A stretch of 64,000 nt of DNA from Diphasiastrum complanatum (lineage: Eukaryota; Streptophyta; Lycopodiopsida; Lycopodiales; Lycopodiaceae), in assembly GCA_029204225.1 (NCBI GenBank), contig CM055103.1, forward strand, positions 49,199,756 to 49,263,755, written 5' to 3'. The notes under the pieces are model-generated. The model saw nothing but the letters and a program-made list of their open reading frames with translations. It had not been told where the DNA came from and made no database searches. This document shows, piece after piece, positions 22,290-35,257 of the stretch (its first letter is position 1; each line of letters starts with the position of its first letter). Both the position numbers and the translations under genes were made by a program.

Positions 22290-23080
22290 TGTGTCTTTTA
22301 AGAATTGTGATGCACTCTCATGATGTACTCTTATGATATGGTATGATCTTGGGAATCTGGAGAGTTGAGATTGGTGAATCGTAACTCAGATTCTAGGATA
22401 TACCTAATCCATAGGAGAGGATTGTGTTCATGGTAGATTACCCCGGATGAATAAACAAGATAGTGGAATTTTGATAATGACTGGCCATCTTACCAAATCG
22501 GCTATGTTTATTTGGGTAAAGACCAAGTAATTATTAGAGTATCTGTTTTGGCTCTACGGATTACCAAAGTAACATTGTGAACATTCGCGATTCGAAGTTC
22601 ACTCATCCGTTTTTGGTCGGCCGTATTTGCTAAACTAGGGATGACTATGAGCTTAAAGTTCTTTTGATCATTGATAATTGCCTATGTGAGGTTATCGCAT
22701 TCTTTAATTGAGTATAGGACAAGAGTCCGATGAATTATGATTGATGAATCATAGTTCAGATTCTAGGAATACTTAAACGATTTAAAAAAGGATTACCTGT
22801 GTGATTAAAAGATCAGATAAAACATGTATTTGTATTTTGATAACAATCTCCTCGGAGAGAAGGTTATCCTTGATGGAGATTGAGTTATAGTAAGCATTTG
22901 GCTACCGGTTATAGCCCGTTCATGCCTACGTATTGTTTTAAACCTATATCATCCATCGCGGTTGAGACTATCAAGTTTCAGAAAGTAGCGGATTTCCTAC
23001 ATGTTATGCAAGAAATGCTACAAATTTCACGTGAAATTGTCCTAATTGGCATGCTTAGAATAGGATCCATGGATTGAGGA
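22290..23080 (+). pseudogene. Plus-strand fragment of a second gypsy element replacing the RT region
   Basis: Between the protease and integrase of the minus-strand element, where RT and RNase H belong, the strand switches. The plus frame at 22880-23070 reads HLATGYSPFMPTYCFKP and FQKVADFLHVMQEMLQISRE, the end of a Ty3/gypsy integrase core. The preceding 590 bp are noncoding and contain two diverged copies of a block with CAGATTCTAGGA (around 22390 and 22755). Confidence 0.65.
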
Positions 23081-23089
23081 CATTATAAA

Positions 23090-23448
23090 TACGCTGGGCA
23101 GTAAGATTAATGGTAACATCTCCCAAGGAAGCAAACCGGTCTGCTTTGAGAATCAGGTCATAACACTCGAGAGGAAGGACATAAAAGTCAGCTTGACCAA
23201 AAAAATTCCAATCTGATAAGGAAGAAGATGGAACATAGAAGTGCTCTGAGGAGAATGAGAATAGCGACCTCAACATGCAAAGGAGGTGAAACAGGAAGTG
23301 TGGGGCTATGGATGCGAGAAGCAACAGACTGGCTAAGAAAAGAATGAGTGCTACCAGAATTAACAAGAGCGATAAATTCGCGTCCAACAATATGGACACG
23401 TAAATGAAGATGACAGGGACCCATAGTGCCAGACCAGGCATAGGCCAA
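23090..23448 (-). pseudogene. Gypsy aspartic protease
   Basis: The minus strand reads GREFIALVNSGSTHSFLSQS, in which the catalytic DSG is NSG. Downstream, in another frame, it reads FGQADFYVLPLECYDLIL and FASLGDVTINLTAQ, standard for the protease end of plant gypsy Pol. The active-site change and a frameshift make it inactive. Confidence 0.78.
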
Positions 23449-24181
23449 CTAAGCGAGACACTCAGCAGAAGCATCAAGAGGAGTGGAAGGAGGATCATCT
23501 GGAGGACACTCCTCAACTAGGTAGAGGGATGAATCATCAGGGTCTAAAACATCATGGACTTGTAAAGTAGCTGGTGGGCGTGGGTGTGGACAGTTACAGT
23601 TCAAATGGTCGGGGCTACGGCAGTTAAAACATAGATTTTTAGCAAGAATCTCAGCCATTTCCTGTGGTGTATACCGGTTCAGGATAATGGGACGAGGAGC
23701 AGTAGGGGTACGAACAGTAGAGAAAGGAGGAGAAATGGTCGAAGAAACAGTGGGCGATTCAGATGGTGGAATGGCGAAACGAGAAAAACGGTGGACAAGA
23801 TAGCGAACGAGATTGAAAAGATGATTGCTGGTCAAGGTACTTATGCTGTAAAGTAGAAGCAAGCGACATAGCACGATTTAATGAAGTAGGCTGAAAAGAC
23901 TAAACATCATAACGTAAAGAACCACGAATGCCAGAAATATAACGACCAATAACTTCCACAAGTGGAAGATCAGAAAAGAGATAAGAAAACTCAACAAATT
24001 TTTCATTGTATTCAAGAAGCATACCGGTTTGTGTGAGCTGTCTATAGAGGTCGAGTTGAGATTGAAACCACGCTGGATCGATCATGGCAGAATGAATGGC
24101 AACTTTGAACTCGTTCCAAGTAGCAAAAGTATCAAATAGTGACTGATGAGTATGCCACCATGTCAAAGTGCGTCCGGACAC
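23449..24181 (-). pseudogene. Gypsy Gag with CCHC knuckle, 5' truncated
   Basis: The frame from 24181 reads LTWWHTHQSLFDTFATWNEF, FKVAIHSAM and LYRQLTQTGMLLEYNEKFVEF, the retrotransposon Gag core. A second frame carries MAEILAKNLCFNC followed by the CX2CX4HX4C knuckle (CFNCRSPDHLNCNC). The N-terminus is cut exactly where the inverted LTR begins (about 24181). Confidence 0.82.
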
Positions 24182-24494
24182 AGGCCTGGAAACACCATTT
24201 ACATGGTGTTCTAATTTTGGCCCTAATTTTTGAATTTCACCTTCCCTCCAATTCTATTTGAAGGGAGGTAGGTTTTGTCCATTATAAATAGCCACTAAGG
24301 CTGGTCATTTAGTAGCTTTGATCATTTTGAGTCTGCGGCTTCTTGTAGGGGGGTTGTACTATTTTGGAAATCTGCCTGAGCTATCGGCGGCCATTGATAT
24401 TCATACAGTTTCTTAGTTGGAGAATGCTTTGTGAATGCTTTTTGCTATCTTTTATGCATCATTGATATCAAAATTTGTGAGTTTGTTCATAACA
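24181..24494 (+). repeat. LTR fragment, plus orientation, inverted against 20282-20600
   Basis: The sequence matches the 3' LTR of the minus element in reverse orientation and ends TTCATAACA at 24494. It starts inside the LTR (CAGGCCTGGAAACACC) directly against the truncated gag, so it is not the original 5' LTR of that element. Confidence 0.85.
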
Positions 24495-24506
24495 TGGTAT
24501 CAGAGC
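24495..24506 (+). other. Retrotransposon primer-binding site
   Basis: TGGTATCAGAGC abuts the LTR end CATAACA and matches the 3' end complement of plant initiator-methionine tRNA, the usual minus-strand primer of plant LTR retrotransposons. Confidence 0.88.
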
Positions 24507-27500
24507 ACTTTCCTATCAACTGAAATTTTTTTTGCAGGATCACTATAGCAGACAGGAGCTCAAGTGGCATTCAAACAGACCCTCAGCTCCACCCCTGCAA
24601 AAGGCTCAAATTTGCCCTAGCTGAACAGCACGAATATGCCAAGAGCACCCACTTTTTGATAGACCTAGGTCTCGGAACTTATCTCAGAACTTCGCACATT
24701 AATTGGGCTTCCAATTTGAACAGAGCCCTGCAGCTTTCACAATTGAGATGGCTAAAGGGGTAATGACAAGGTGCAAGCTAGCAACCAACGTGCCAACAAA
24801 CCTGGGTTTTTGGAAGAACCACTTAATGTGGTGTTTTCAGCACTGATAAAGATTTGTTAAGAGTGGTGAATCTTCAAGCAATCATTAATATGTCACTAAA
24901 ATATATTAGAATGTCTTAGAACAACAGTATATTTCCACTTGCAGTCATGAACTACAAAATGAATTCCTGATCCTTGCCAAGATGTCTCTTTTTGTCATGC
25001 CTGATTTTCAGCTCTATGGCCCCAAATGTACAACTGAAACTTTATTGTATGATGCTAAACAGAATCAATGTTCTTATAAGCTTAAAAAATCAGCTTAACC
25101 GTTGCAGCACTTGCAGTTTTTTTATATAAAGTCAATAATGGGTGCTTAATCAAATCAGCTGCCAAGCTATTGTAAATGCTTTTCCAGTGGATAATAAGCA
25201 ATTTCGCTGATCTAAAATTATTGATATTTCTCATTTTTATCTCTTACTTTATGAGCTTTCTTCGTAGCAACTTGAACAATGTTGAGCATCACCTTCTTAA
25301 TCCGAACTGCTGAGAGGTCTTAACAACGCAACTAGCAAGCTGCTCTAAATTAGATTCCACATTCTACTTTGAAGCAAAAATAAGTTTTAAATTGGTAGTT
25401 TTGAAGTTCCAAACTTTTTCAACAGCATACTTCACATCACGTCATATCATTTTCTTTTGCACTGACAGGATTATAAAAAACTGAACTACATGTCTAACGA
25501 ATATACCAAGACATGTCAATGGGCCATTTTTAAGGTTTGCTTAACTCAACAAAACTTACTAGTTAGGTGGAATTGACATTCGTGCATTATCTCTTTCCAG
25601 GACAAGCTTTCCTATATGCCTGCCAAACACATATGCTACATAGCTCTTGAGCAACAACCATCAGTGATTTGTTTTGCAGAAAAAAATCGTGAAGGATGTT
25701 CTTGTTTTAAAACGGGAACACTTCCCTAACAGATTTTATCAAGATTTGAGAGGTATGCGTGCAGTGGCGTCCTACCTTAACTCTAGTCATTCGTGAGGTT
25801 TGGCTTTAGGCTTTCACTTAGATGGCCACAGAAGCATTTTCTGGCAGGCTACCTCCCTCTGAATTGAACTTCTAGCCCTCATAAGGAACCATGATTTCTT
25901 AATGTTGACCTAATATAGCATCCAAGCACACAAATCAATTTGTTCAACATTTTACCAATTTAAATTCATTATCTCAGTTTTGCAAATAGTCATTTTCTAA
26001 GAGGTGATATGCTAGTTTCTTTTCATTACATGAAATGTCAACTTTGCAGCAGCACTTCAAAGTTTCTACAAATGTACTTTTGTCTTCTTGTATGTCAGTA
26101 AGGATAAATTAAATCCGACTCCAGACCTCAAGGAGAAACGTCCCAACCAGCGCTCCACTTATTGCAGGACTACATGTGTACTTTATTAGAGCAGTCTCTT
26201 TCGGATCTATGTTTCACATGGAAAAGTTGAAACTGCTTTCATGAGAGAACTTTGTAGTTAGTCGCATTCTTTCTATCAGCTTCCTAATGTCCTCAGTGCT
26301 TTTTCGAAACTTAAAAGACTTCTCCAGGTCATGGAATATTTATATCAATCATTCCATAATGAGACACCTCCTTTATATTATTAAATGCTAGTAGGCTAGG
26401 AATGATGGTTAGCAGGCTTATCACTTCTAACTAGTGTTGGGGAAACTTTTTTGAGGTTTCCCTCCAAAAATCGATATGTGAAAAAGTTCTTCGCCTTCAT
26501 TGAGTGACAAGCTCTTACTTGCCGGTTTTCCCTTGTAAAACCCAAGATTTATGACATACAAAATCCTATGCAATTTTTACCATGCCGATTTTTGGGAAAG
26601 ATGCCGGTTCCATTCTTGGACTATGCTGGCTTTCTCGAACACTGCTTCTAACAAGCAAACATGCACCTGGTTACTAAAGATTGGCTTATATAGGATGTAC
26701 GGAGGGTGCTTATTGTTTATGAATAAAATTCACACCATAGTTTAAGCCTCATGCAATGTTCCTTAAAGCTATTTAGAAGAAAACATCACTCTGAACTGAT
26801 GTGCTAATTAAACTATTGAGATCGAAGGACATCAGACTTGTTTTCAAAATTGTTGCCACCCTAGGAAACATGTATTGCACTTGAATATTAAATTCTTTGA
26901 CAAGAATAATGCAAGCCATCAAAGATATTGAGAATAATAAACCTTTCAACAAAGATCAATAATTGACCTTATTTATTTCACTATCATTTTTGTGGACGTA
27001 GAATCCCAACACTTTCTTTTCAAAATCAGTAGTCAAATACATACCAGGATTAATTTGATATCATTTTATTGCATCATCATCTAGTTTATGACATTATCAA
27101 ATATTGGTTGCAATGAATAAGATTACATGAATTATCAATCATCTACTGTCTAATATTTGATTAGGTATTGTTTAACATGTTGTTCAAATCTCAAGACAAT
27201 AGCAATTCAAAGGTTGGCTATGCATAGATGTTTGTTACTTCTTGTGAACATTGCAAGAGTACTATATATTACTTGTGATTGCATATTTCAAGAACATTGA
27301 GATGTCTATCAATGCTTGTGACTAGCTGTAAGGAAAATGTATAGGTTTGGATTTCCTATAATTGCCTTATTTAAATTAGTGATTTTGCAGTAGCAACTAT
27401 TGTTTTCTATGAATTCCACATCCTAAATCATGTTAGGAAAACTTAAATTCATCTAAGATATGACTTTTGGATCACGAACATTCATTTTGGGTGAGTGCCA

Positions 27501-28223
27501 CTAACAATTGATGTACATTTGAGCAATAAAATTTGGATATTGAGGTATGCTTTATTAAATGAAAGTGAATAAATACATTTTTTAATTTGTTATACATAAA
27601 GAAAAGAGGAAGTTGGAATAAAGTGAATGAAGAATAGATCTATGAGCTACTAAATAGAGCACCCTTGCCCAATAGTCAATAAATCTATTTATGTTATGTC
27701 TAGATTGATATGACACAACAAAGGAGACATGTCATTTTCAACCTTATGAAGTCTACCCATGAGAATTCTAAAGTTCTCATTACTTTCTTAGAGGACAAGG
27801 CTAGTCTTAGTCATGATGAGGTTAGTACTAAAGAGAAGACAATCAATTCAAGTCCCCACATTCATCCTTTCAACTAGCTCAAAAACCTAATCCCAATAAT
27901 CAATAAGTGTAATTACCAAATGTCTTTGATTAGAGATTGTACCTTTCTAAAGAACGTCTTTAGCAACACCTTATTACACAATGGTAGAGCCTTATTGTGT
28001 AGAGGAGTGTAGTTGTGTTGTAGCATTGTGCAAAGCGGGCTTGGCATACAATATGTGCATAGAAGGATACACATTCATAGTATAGCACAAAGCATCTAAA
28101 AAAGACAACATTTTACTGTTGGCTAGAGTATACATGATTATGTGAAAGATTCATATGCAATCAATGACCAACAACTGGAAGAATATTCTAAAGAATTGTG
28201 TGAAATCCTTCCAGCCAGCAGCG
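24507..28223. other. No gene recognised (3.7 kb)
   Basis: The first few hundred bases are likely leader of the element whose primer site is at 24495. The rest is AT-rich with no open frame over 70 codons that shows family features, no clear repeats and no strong promoter. It could be old retrotransposon or true intergenic sequence. Confidence 0.4.
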
Positions 28224-28808
28224 TATTGAAAAATTAGAGGTGTAGCATAAGTGATATTGGATTGGTAGAGCACTATGGTAATCAAATCTCTGATATCAAA
28301 TCTGAAAGGGTGTAGTAGCAGTGGAGGTTGATAACAGATGGTTTGAGGATCGGAAGTGCAACAATTACAAGCAACAATCAAGATGAATAAAACAATAGGC
28401 ACAAAAATTGCTTCAGTTGATAATTGTTGAACTGATTGATTACATGCTTGATTGCTAGGTTAATCAGCCTTTATTTACATGTCTTATAGTTCAGTACTTT
28501 TGGATCTACTTAATTAATTAGAGTTGCCTTGTAATAGGTAGTTGTCTCTATAAGTAGTAAAATCTCTGTACAAGTAGGTGGACAGCTAGTGTTGTCTGAT
28601 AGTACATGGATCGATTTTTCCCTGATGACAAAGTCGAGTTAGTTGGTAGTTGATGAAAAGTCGATGAAGTCGGGTAAGTCGAGGAAGTCAAACAAGTCGA
28701 CAAAGTCGAGTGTTGATGAAGTTGGTGTTTGTCGATGAAGTCGGGTAAGTCGATGAAGTCGGGTGTTGATGAAGTCGATGGAGTCGATGTCGAGTAAGTC
28801 GAGTGTAG
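28224..28808 (-). repeat. 3' LTR of minus-strand Ty1/copia element, 5' truncated
   Basis: It matches the LTR at 30615 onward: AGAGGTGTAGCA, GATATTGGATTGGTAGAGCA and CAATCAAGATGAATAAAAC are shared in order, with substitutions and a roughly 85-bp gap. Inside it, units built on GTCGATGAAGTCGGGTAAGT recur between 28640 and 28805. Its U3 end is fused to integrase coding sequence at about 28808. Confidence 0.85.
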
Positions 28809-29376
28809 GCTATGCATCCAAACAATTGAATATGTTTTAGTGATGATTTTGATCATGTCCACATCTCATAAGGTGTTTTGCCATTCAAGGCCTTAGTGAT
28901 GGATCGATTCTGCAGATAGGCAGCTATAATAACAACTTCTGCCCAAAATTTCTTTGGAAGAGAGGCATGGGCTAGCATGCTCTTGGCACTTTCGATTAGT
29001 GTCTGATTCTTCCTCTTAGCTACACCACTGGACTGAGGTGAGTAGCAGGTTGTAGATTGTTGATGTATTCAATTGGCCTTGCAGAAATCCTTGAATTCAG
29101 TGGAGATGAATTCTCCCCCTCCATCAGTACATAGAGCTTTGATCTTTTTCTGGGTCTGATTTTCAGAAGACGCCTTGAATTGTTTGAAGAACTTGAAAGC
29201 TTCGGATTTTTTCTTCAAGAAATAGGTGATAGTTCGTCATCAATAAAAGTTAGAAAATAGATAGCTCCCCTTGTCGCAACAGTCTTCATTGGGCCACAAA
29301 TGTCGCTATATACAAGATCAAGCAAACCTCTGGAAGTATGAACTGAATCAGAGATGAAAGAAAATGCCAAAGCATA
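28809..29376 (-). pseudogene. Ty1/copia integrase, partial
   Basis: Minus-strand pieces read GLLDLVYSDICGPMKTVATRG and IYFLTFIDDE (first catalytic region), then LMEGENSSPLNS near the second aspartate (usual DNGGE/F context lost), and PKKFWAEVVIIAAYLQNRS with NGKTPYEMW (around 28990-28870), followed by HIQLFGCIAY. The frame then runs straight into the LTR. RT and RNase H are absent, so a deletion joined integrase to the LTR. Several stops and shifts are present. Confidence 0.78.
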
Positions 29377-30600
29377 TCAGTTGATCAGAAGTTGATGTAT
29401 GAAGAGCTTGGCTATTTGTCGAATAGCGGTGACTAAGCTTGTAGAGATAGCCACATCGTCTACCAAAGGCGAAAACTTTCCTAGACTTGTCGAGTATGGT
29501 GTAGCCCTCTGTATCAAATTCGAGACCCTCTGACCAGAATCAATGATTTTTCTTATCAAAAGCAGATTCTTGGTAAGGTTAGGAACATGAAGAACATTGG
29601 ACAACAACTTTACATCACCTTTCTTGAATTCGACTTTGACTATTCCTTTACCTTCGATAGAATGAGATGAGTTGTCTTTAAAGTGCACAACTCTTGAGTG
29701 GGTGAATGCTTTGTTGTCCTGAAACCAGTGTCGATGGTGAGTCATGTGTTGAGTTGCTCTTGTTTTCAGATACCAAGAGTCGATATTCTGCTGCTCTCTA
29801 ACCTCGGTCATGAAGACTGCTTTATCTTCCTCTTGTTCCTGGATCAAGTGACTAGTTGTAGCAGCATTGGCTTGTTGTTGGACCTGCTTTTTCTTCTCGT
29901 TGTTGTACTTCAAAATTCGGTAGTCCTTGATGAGATGGCCAGTCCCTTATAGTATTTGCAGAATAGTTTCTGCATTGGCTGAAATGATGAAGATCATGAA
30001 GTTGATGGTGTGCTTGATACAAGCTACAGCATGTTGCTCCTCTTGTCAATGTAGTCTGACTTTGTAGATTTTTTGGATCTAAACTTCTGATTTTTCTTTG
30101 TGTTCATAGCTTGTGGATCCGATCCTGAGCCCGAAGAGGAAGCATTTCTTCTTATCTCCTCTTGTAGTAGCATCGAGATGATGAGGGAGATGCTGCTGGG
30201 TTGAAATAGCCATAACCCAAGTTTCATAGACATCAGGAAGACTCTATAATAAAGTCATTACTACATCGAAATCTTCAATGACTGAGTTGGTTGCAATCAT
30301 CTGCTCCATGAGATTTTTGAAAGTGTTGAGATGGCTTGAAACACTATCTGCTTCAGACATTCTTAACGTGAAGAACTTCTTCCTAAAATGAAGTTTGAAA
30401 GTAACATCCCTGATATCATAGAAAGTTGTTTGGATGTCCCATGCATCCTTAGAGGTCTGAGCAGCTCAAATGTGGCTGATTTGAAAGTCTTCGATAGAAA
30501 CAGCGATATCGAAATATTGTTGGCTGCACACTTGCTGAGATGATATCTTGGTAGATACAAAACTAATAACATGCAATAGAAATGCAAATTACTGAACCAC
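29377..30600 (-). pseudogene. Ty1/copia Gag and protease
   Basis: A gag frame from about 30590 carries FKLHFRKKFFTLRMSEADSV and HLNTFKNLMEQMI, typical of the UBN2/copia Gag. A disrupted knuckle region follows. Protease at 29913-29377 reads WYLKTRATQHMT, where WILDSGAS-HM is the norm, so the catalytic D is lost. It continues to LLSNVLHVPNLTKNLLLI, the conserved end of copia protease. Multiple stops lie between 30360 and 29930. Confidence 0.8.
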
Positions 30601-30602
30601 CT

Positions 30603-30614
30603 GCTATGATACCA
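30603..30614 (-). other. Primer-binding site of the copia element
   Basis: The minus strand reads TGGTATCATAGC directly after the LTR end TTTTTCGACA, matching plant initiator-methionine tRNA with one substitution. Confidence 0.85.
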
Positions 30615-31390
30615 TGTCGAAAAATCAGAGGTGTAGCAGAAGTGATATTGGATTGGTAGAGCACTGTGGTAACCGGAGCTCTGATATCAAATATGAAATG
30701 GTGTAGTAGCAGCAGAAGTTGCTAACAGATGCTTTTAGGATCGGTAGTGCAACAGTTACCAGCAACAATCAAGATGAATAAAACATTAGCTATGCGCAAT
30801 AGAATGAAGCAGTAGTGGTGACAAAAACTTGCACTCTGATTGAATGAAAAATGAGTACAAGGGTGTGAAGCAGTGCGAGAGAGTAAGCACAAAAATTGAT
30901 TCAACCGATAATCGTTGAACTGATTGATTACATGCTTGATTTCTAGGTTAATCAGCCTTTATTTACATGTCTTACAGTTCAGTACTTTTAGATCTACTTA
31001 ATTAATTAGAGCCGCCTTGTAGTAGGTAGTCGTCTTTGTAAGTAGTAAAATCTCTGTACAAGTAGGTGGACTGTCAGCGTCATCTGACTATACATGGATC
31101 AACTTTTTCCTGATGACAAAGTTGAGTTAGTTGGTAGTTGATGAAAAGTCGATGAAATTGGGTAAGTCGACGAAGTTGAGTGTTGATGGAGTTGATGTGT
31201 GTCGATGAAGTCGGGTAAGTCGACGAAGTCGGGTGTTGATGAAGTGGTTTGTTGATGAAGTCGATGGAGTCGATGTCGAGTAAGTCGATGTGGATGGAGT
31301 CGAGTAAGTCGATGGAGTAAGTTGAGTACATACATGGAGAACTTGAAGTCGATGAAGTCGGACTTCAAACTTCGATGACTTCAAAGTCGA
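30615..31390 (-). repeat. 5' LTR of the minus-strand copia element with GTCGA subrepeats
   Basis: The LTR ends TTTTCGACA at 30615; its other boundary near 31390 is not sharp. Between 31140 and 31390 the unit GTCGATGAAGTCGGGTAAGT recurs with variation about ten times, giving frames rich in Ser-Thr-Leu/His-Arg-Leu that are not genes. Confidence 0.8.
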
Positions 31391-32161
31391 TGGAGTCGGA
31401 CTTCAACTAAATTTTTCAGATGCTCATTACTGAATGGATTTCGTCTTGAGCATTCTAACCTAGCACAACGATGCTAGGCACAATGGAAGTAGCTCAAAAA
31501 ATGTGGTTAAACCTTTGCCAATTAGCAATCTACTACTGTGGCAATCATAATTACAAGTATGGACAACAAACCAGAAGCTAAACATTGTTTGTACCATCAC
31601 AAGAACAATGTACATATTGTTTGCAATAAAGCAAAACCAGAACTGGGAGTGTATGAAGTCCACTGGCAAGCGACCAGTGGCAATGCTTACGAAATTGCTA
31701 AGAATTGTTCCAAACAACCAGTTTGAGGGTATGCAATCCAACGTTCCACAATGGGCTTGAATCCTACCATGGAAAATCCTCTTCAATAGAGCATAAGCAT
31801 AGTAGAAATTGATGAGAGGATGAGGAGTAGAGAAGAAAGAGGAGGAATGAGGGTGGAAGTCCATCGATGGTCCACCCTCCATTATATACATTTTTTTCTT
31901 CTTTTTAGAAGCACAAGACGGTATGAATGCTCATCGTTAGATTAAGAGCCCTAATATCAAATGAATCCTAGTCGTGGAACTAGGAAACTTGAGGTGCAAG
32001 TAAATATCTTTTCCAAGAACCCCCAAACAATATGATTTTGAATTTAGTCTATACCTTTTACATAGGTTTCCATACATACAAAAGTGAATTATTTTGGTGT
32101 GCTTGACGGAGCCAAAAAGAGGAGTTTTTTAACAGGGATTTAGCATAGTCAAATGGAGTCC

Positions 32162-32325
<164 letters not shown>

Positions 32326-33305
32326 TATCATGGAAATTTGTATATAGAAAATTTAATGTATATTTTAACTTGATGAAATTTACATGCATTTTAAGAAAAT
32401 GGTCTATGATTGGAGTAATTGCATAGGAAACATCATCTGATTGAAAAGGCTTTGTTTCCAAAATACCCTAAGAGACATATTCAAAAAAAAGAATGGTTGT
32501 TGCATCTAAAGTGAAAGTAATCAAGTTGAAGATAACATATCGTTGAGTTGAGGGTGACATAGTCACCTCCAAAGAACCATTGTGTTAGAATAGAGGAGGT
32601 CATGAGAAAATTGTAAGTTTTGCTACATACTTCAAGTTACTATTTATGTGATTACAATATGATACTATTTAAAGATCAATCGATGAACTTCAATTAGTCA
32701 TTAGTCTAAAAAAAAAGCATCATCAAATTTTAACTTTATGCATCAATCATGCATCTTATTGTTCTCACATGGAAACAAATTAGCAATTCAACTACATAGT
32801 CCCCAAAAAACATAAGCACAAATTTTATAACTATGATCAAATCATTAATGACCACTTTGAGATTGCCCAAGACATCATTTTGTGATTCTAAAAAACACAC
32901 AAAGTAAGTACAAGTTTTTTCAACAGCTTATTATAGGAAGTGACATTGACCACTTTATAATTGGACCCGTCACTACTTTATTTCAAACCATTGAAAACAT
33001 TGTTTAAGCTAGGTTTATCCACAAGCTTAGAGTACTATAGATCTTTAAGTACTATCAGATTACTCCATGGAACTCAAAAGAAACTTTAACAAGTTCACTT
33101 ATTTATATTTCATTTTGTATGGAAGCATCATGACAATGCAAATTTTTTATATAATTCACATATAGGTTAGCAACTACTCATTCATTATAATGTTGAATTT
33201 TCTAGAGATTGAGATTAATGCAATGTCTTAAACTTTATCGTTCATTATCAAACTCTATCTTCATTTGACAATATTAAAGTGTTTGGAGATCGATGTTGGA
33301 AGCAT

Positions 33306-33547
<242 letters not shown>

Positions 33548-35162
33548 AAACAAATCATTACATGTCATATCATAACAAGGTGTATATAGGTCTTGTTTTA
33601 CAAATATCCCTACAAGTTTAACTTAGCCAAATCATGCACTCATTTAGAAAAAATGTTTGATAGAAGGAGAATGGAAGAAGTGGATAATCTTTATTTCTTT
33701 GGACATAAATCCAATACAATTTACACCTCTTTAACACATAAAGTGTTGTCATTAGTGGACATTTTTCAAATAAGAATTTGAAATCTTTGGATATCCTTGA
33801 AAGACTTCTTCTTCCATTTATCTTGCATCCGTGGTTGGATGGCTCTTAAACTTGAGGATGTATACTGTTGATCTGTCAATCCCTTTATTCTAGCTTTGGT
33901 TTTGTGCATTAGGATTTGCTCAAGTTGAAAGTGAGACATGTAAATGGATGCTTTTGGTAATTATCAATTCGTGGGATCATAGAGAATCAAACCTGGGTGG
34001 GCAAGCCCAACTGAAGCACAATACACAAACTCACCACGCGTGGGAAGATGACTTGTAGATGAACGGAACATTTGTACTACTAACTAAACTTTTTGGTTTC
34101 TATCATCCACATAAAACCAATAGATGGAAGAGTATGGTGATCCAAAAGTGTCCCCTGTATTTGCTGGATAAGATGAACTTGGCGGAAGGCCACCCCTTGT
34201 GGAAGTACGTTGTACCCATAAAACTGAACCAAATATATGACTGCATAAAAACAACAATGTGATTTAGCTTTATTGATGGAATTTCAAATTTTGTGATTCT
34301 TGCATAACATATCAAAGTCATACCTTAAATAACACATGGGCACTCATACTACATCAGCAATAAGCAACATGTCATGATTATTGTGCAAGGCTTCTAAAGC
34401 ACAATGTCATATGTATATATTTCTCAAAACAAAAAAGCACAAATTTTCCATTATATGCAAGACTATTGCCTATGAAGAAAAGCTAGGGGCTCTATGCATT
34501 CACTTAAAAAAACCTTTATACCTTATTTCAGGGTTGATTTTCTTCCCTAGACATGAATTTAATGGCAATATTGTTTATGCTCTCATTTTGTATGGAATTG
34601 GCAAGATGTACGCACATCAAGAACTTCTTTTTTGTAAAGTTCAAGAGGACGATGCTAAAAACCATCATTTGTCATTCTATTCTTTTTCCGTCTAGGTGGG
34701 TGTTGAGGGACATAATTCTTGAGCATTTGCCAAATTCATGAAAGATATTCTTTGAGATGGAAAAACACATCACATTGTAGCAAAATTGCTTCTCTTATGA
34801 AGATCTTCCATTTCAGGTAAGACCTCACAAGAAACATGCTCACTTTTTTTTTGTTGACATCATATCTATTCTAAGTATATTTGATGCACAATATGCACAC
34901 TTCACATCATATAATAATAGATCCAAAAGTCTACTAGGACACCCATTGGGATTCAAGCTTGAGCAAGCATGGGCACACTTTCAACTCTTATCCAGCTCGT
35001 AGATTAATATATGGAGGATTCAAATTTTCCACTACCCATTCTACTAATTACTTGTGGACCATGTATTGAGGATCTTTGGGGCAAGAAACCCATTGTGGAC
35101 CTAGAGAAAGTACTCAAGATTAGGAAGCAATTGGATATGAGTATTAGGAATATTTTGACAAT

Positions 35163-35257
35163 ATATGGTTGTGTGTTGTCAAATAGCTTTCTTCAAATCA
35201 GTAATAGATATATCCATAAAGTAGATGGTTGTGTGTTGTTACATACCTTTCTCCAGT
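35163..35257. repeat. Duplicated exon-3 end of the DUF3455 gene
   Basis: ATGGTTGTGTGTTGT occurs at 35165 and again at 35225. Each is followed by related sequences (CAAATAGCTTTCTTCAAATC and TACATACCTTTCTCCAG), so the exon end and its splice donor exist twice, the outer copy with a decayed donor. Confidence 0.65.

Noticed and set aside
31080-31384. Three overlapping minus frames rich in Thr-Ser-Ser-Thr and His-Arg-Leu
   Set aside because: They are the LTR subrepeat array read in three frames.
31460-31891. 143-codon minus-strand frame beginning just after TATATAATGG
   Set aside because: No family motif and no neighbouring exon; hydrophobic composition is typical of chance frames in AT-rich DNA. 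It may be LTR promoter and leader sequence.
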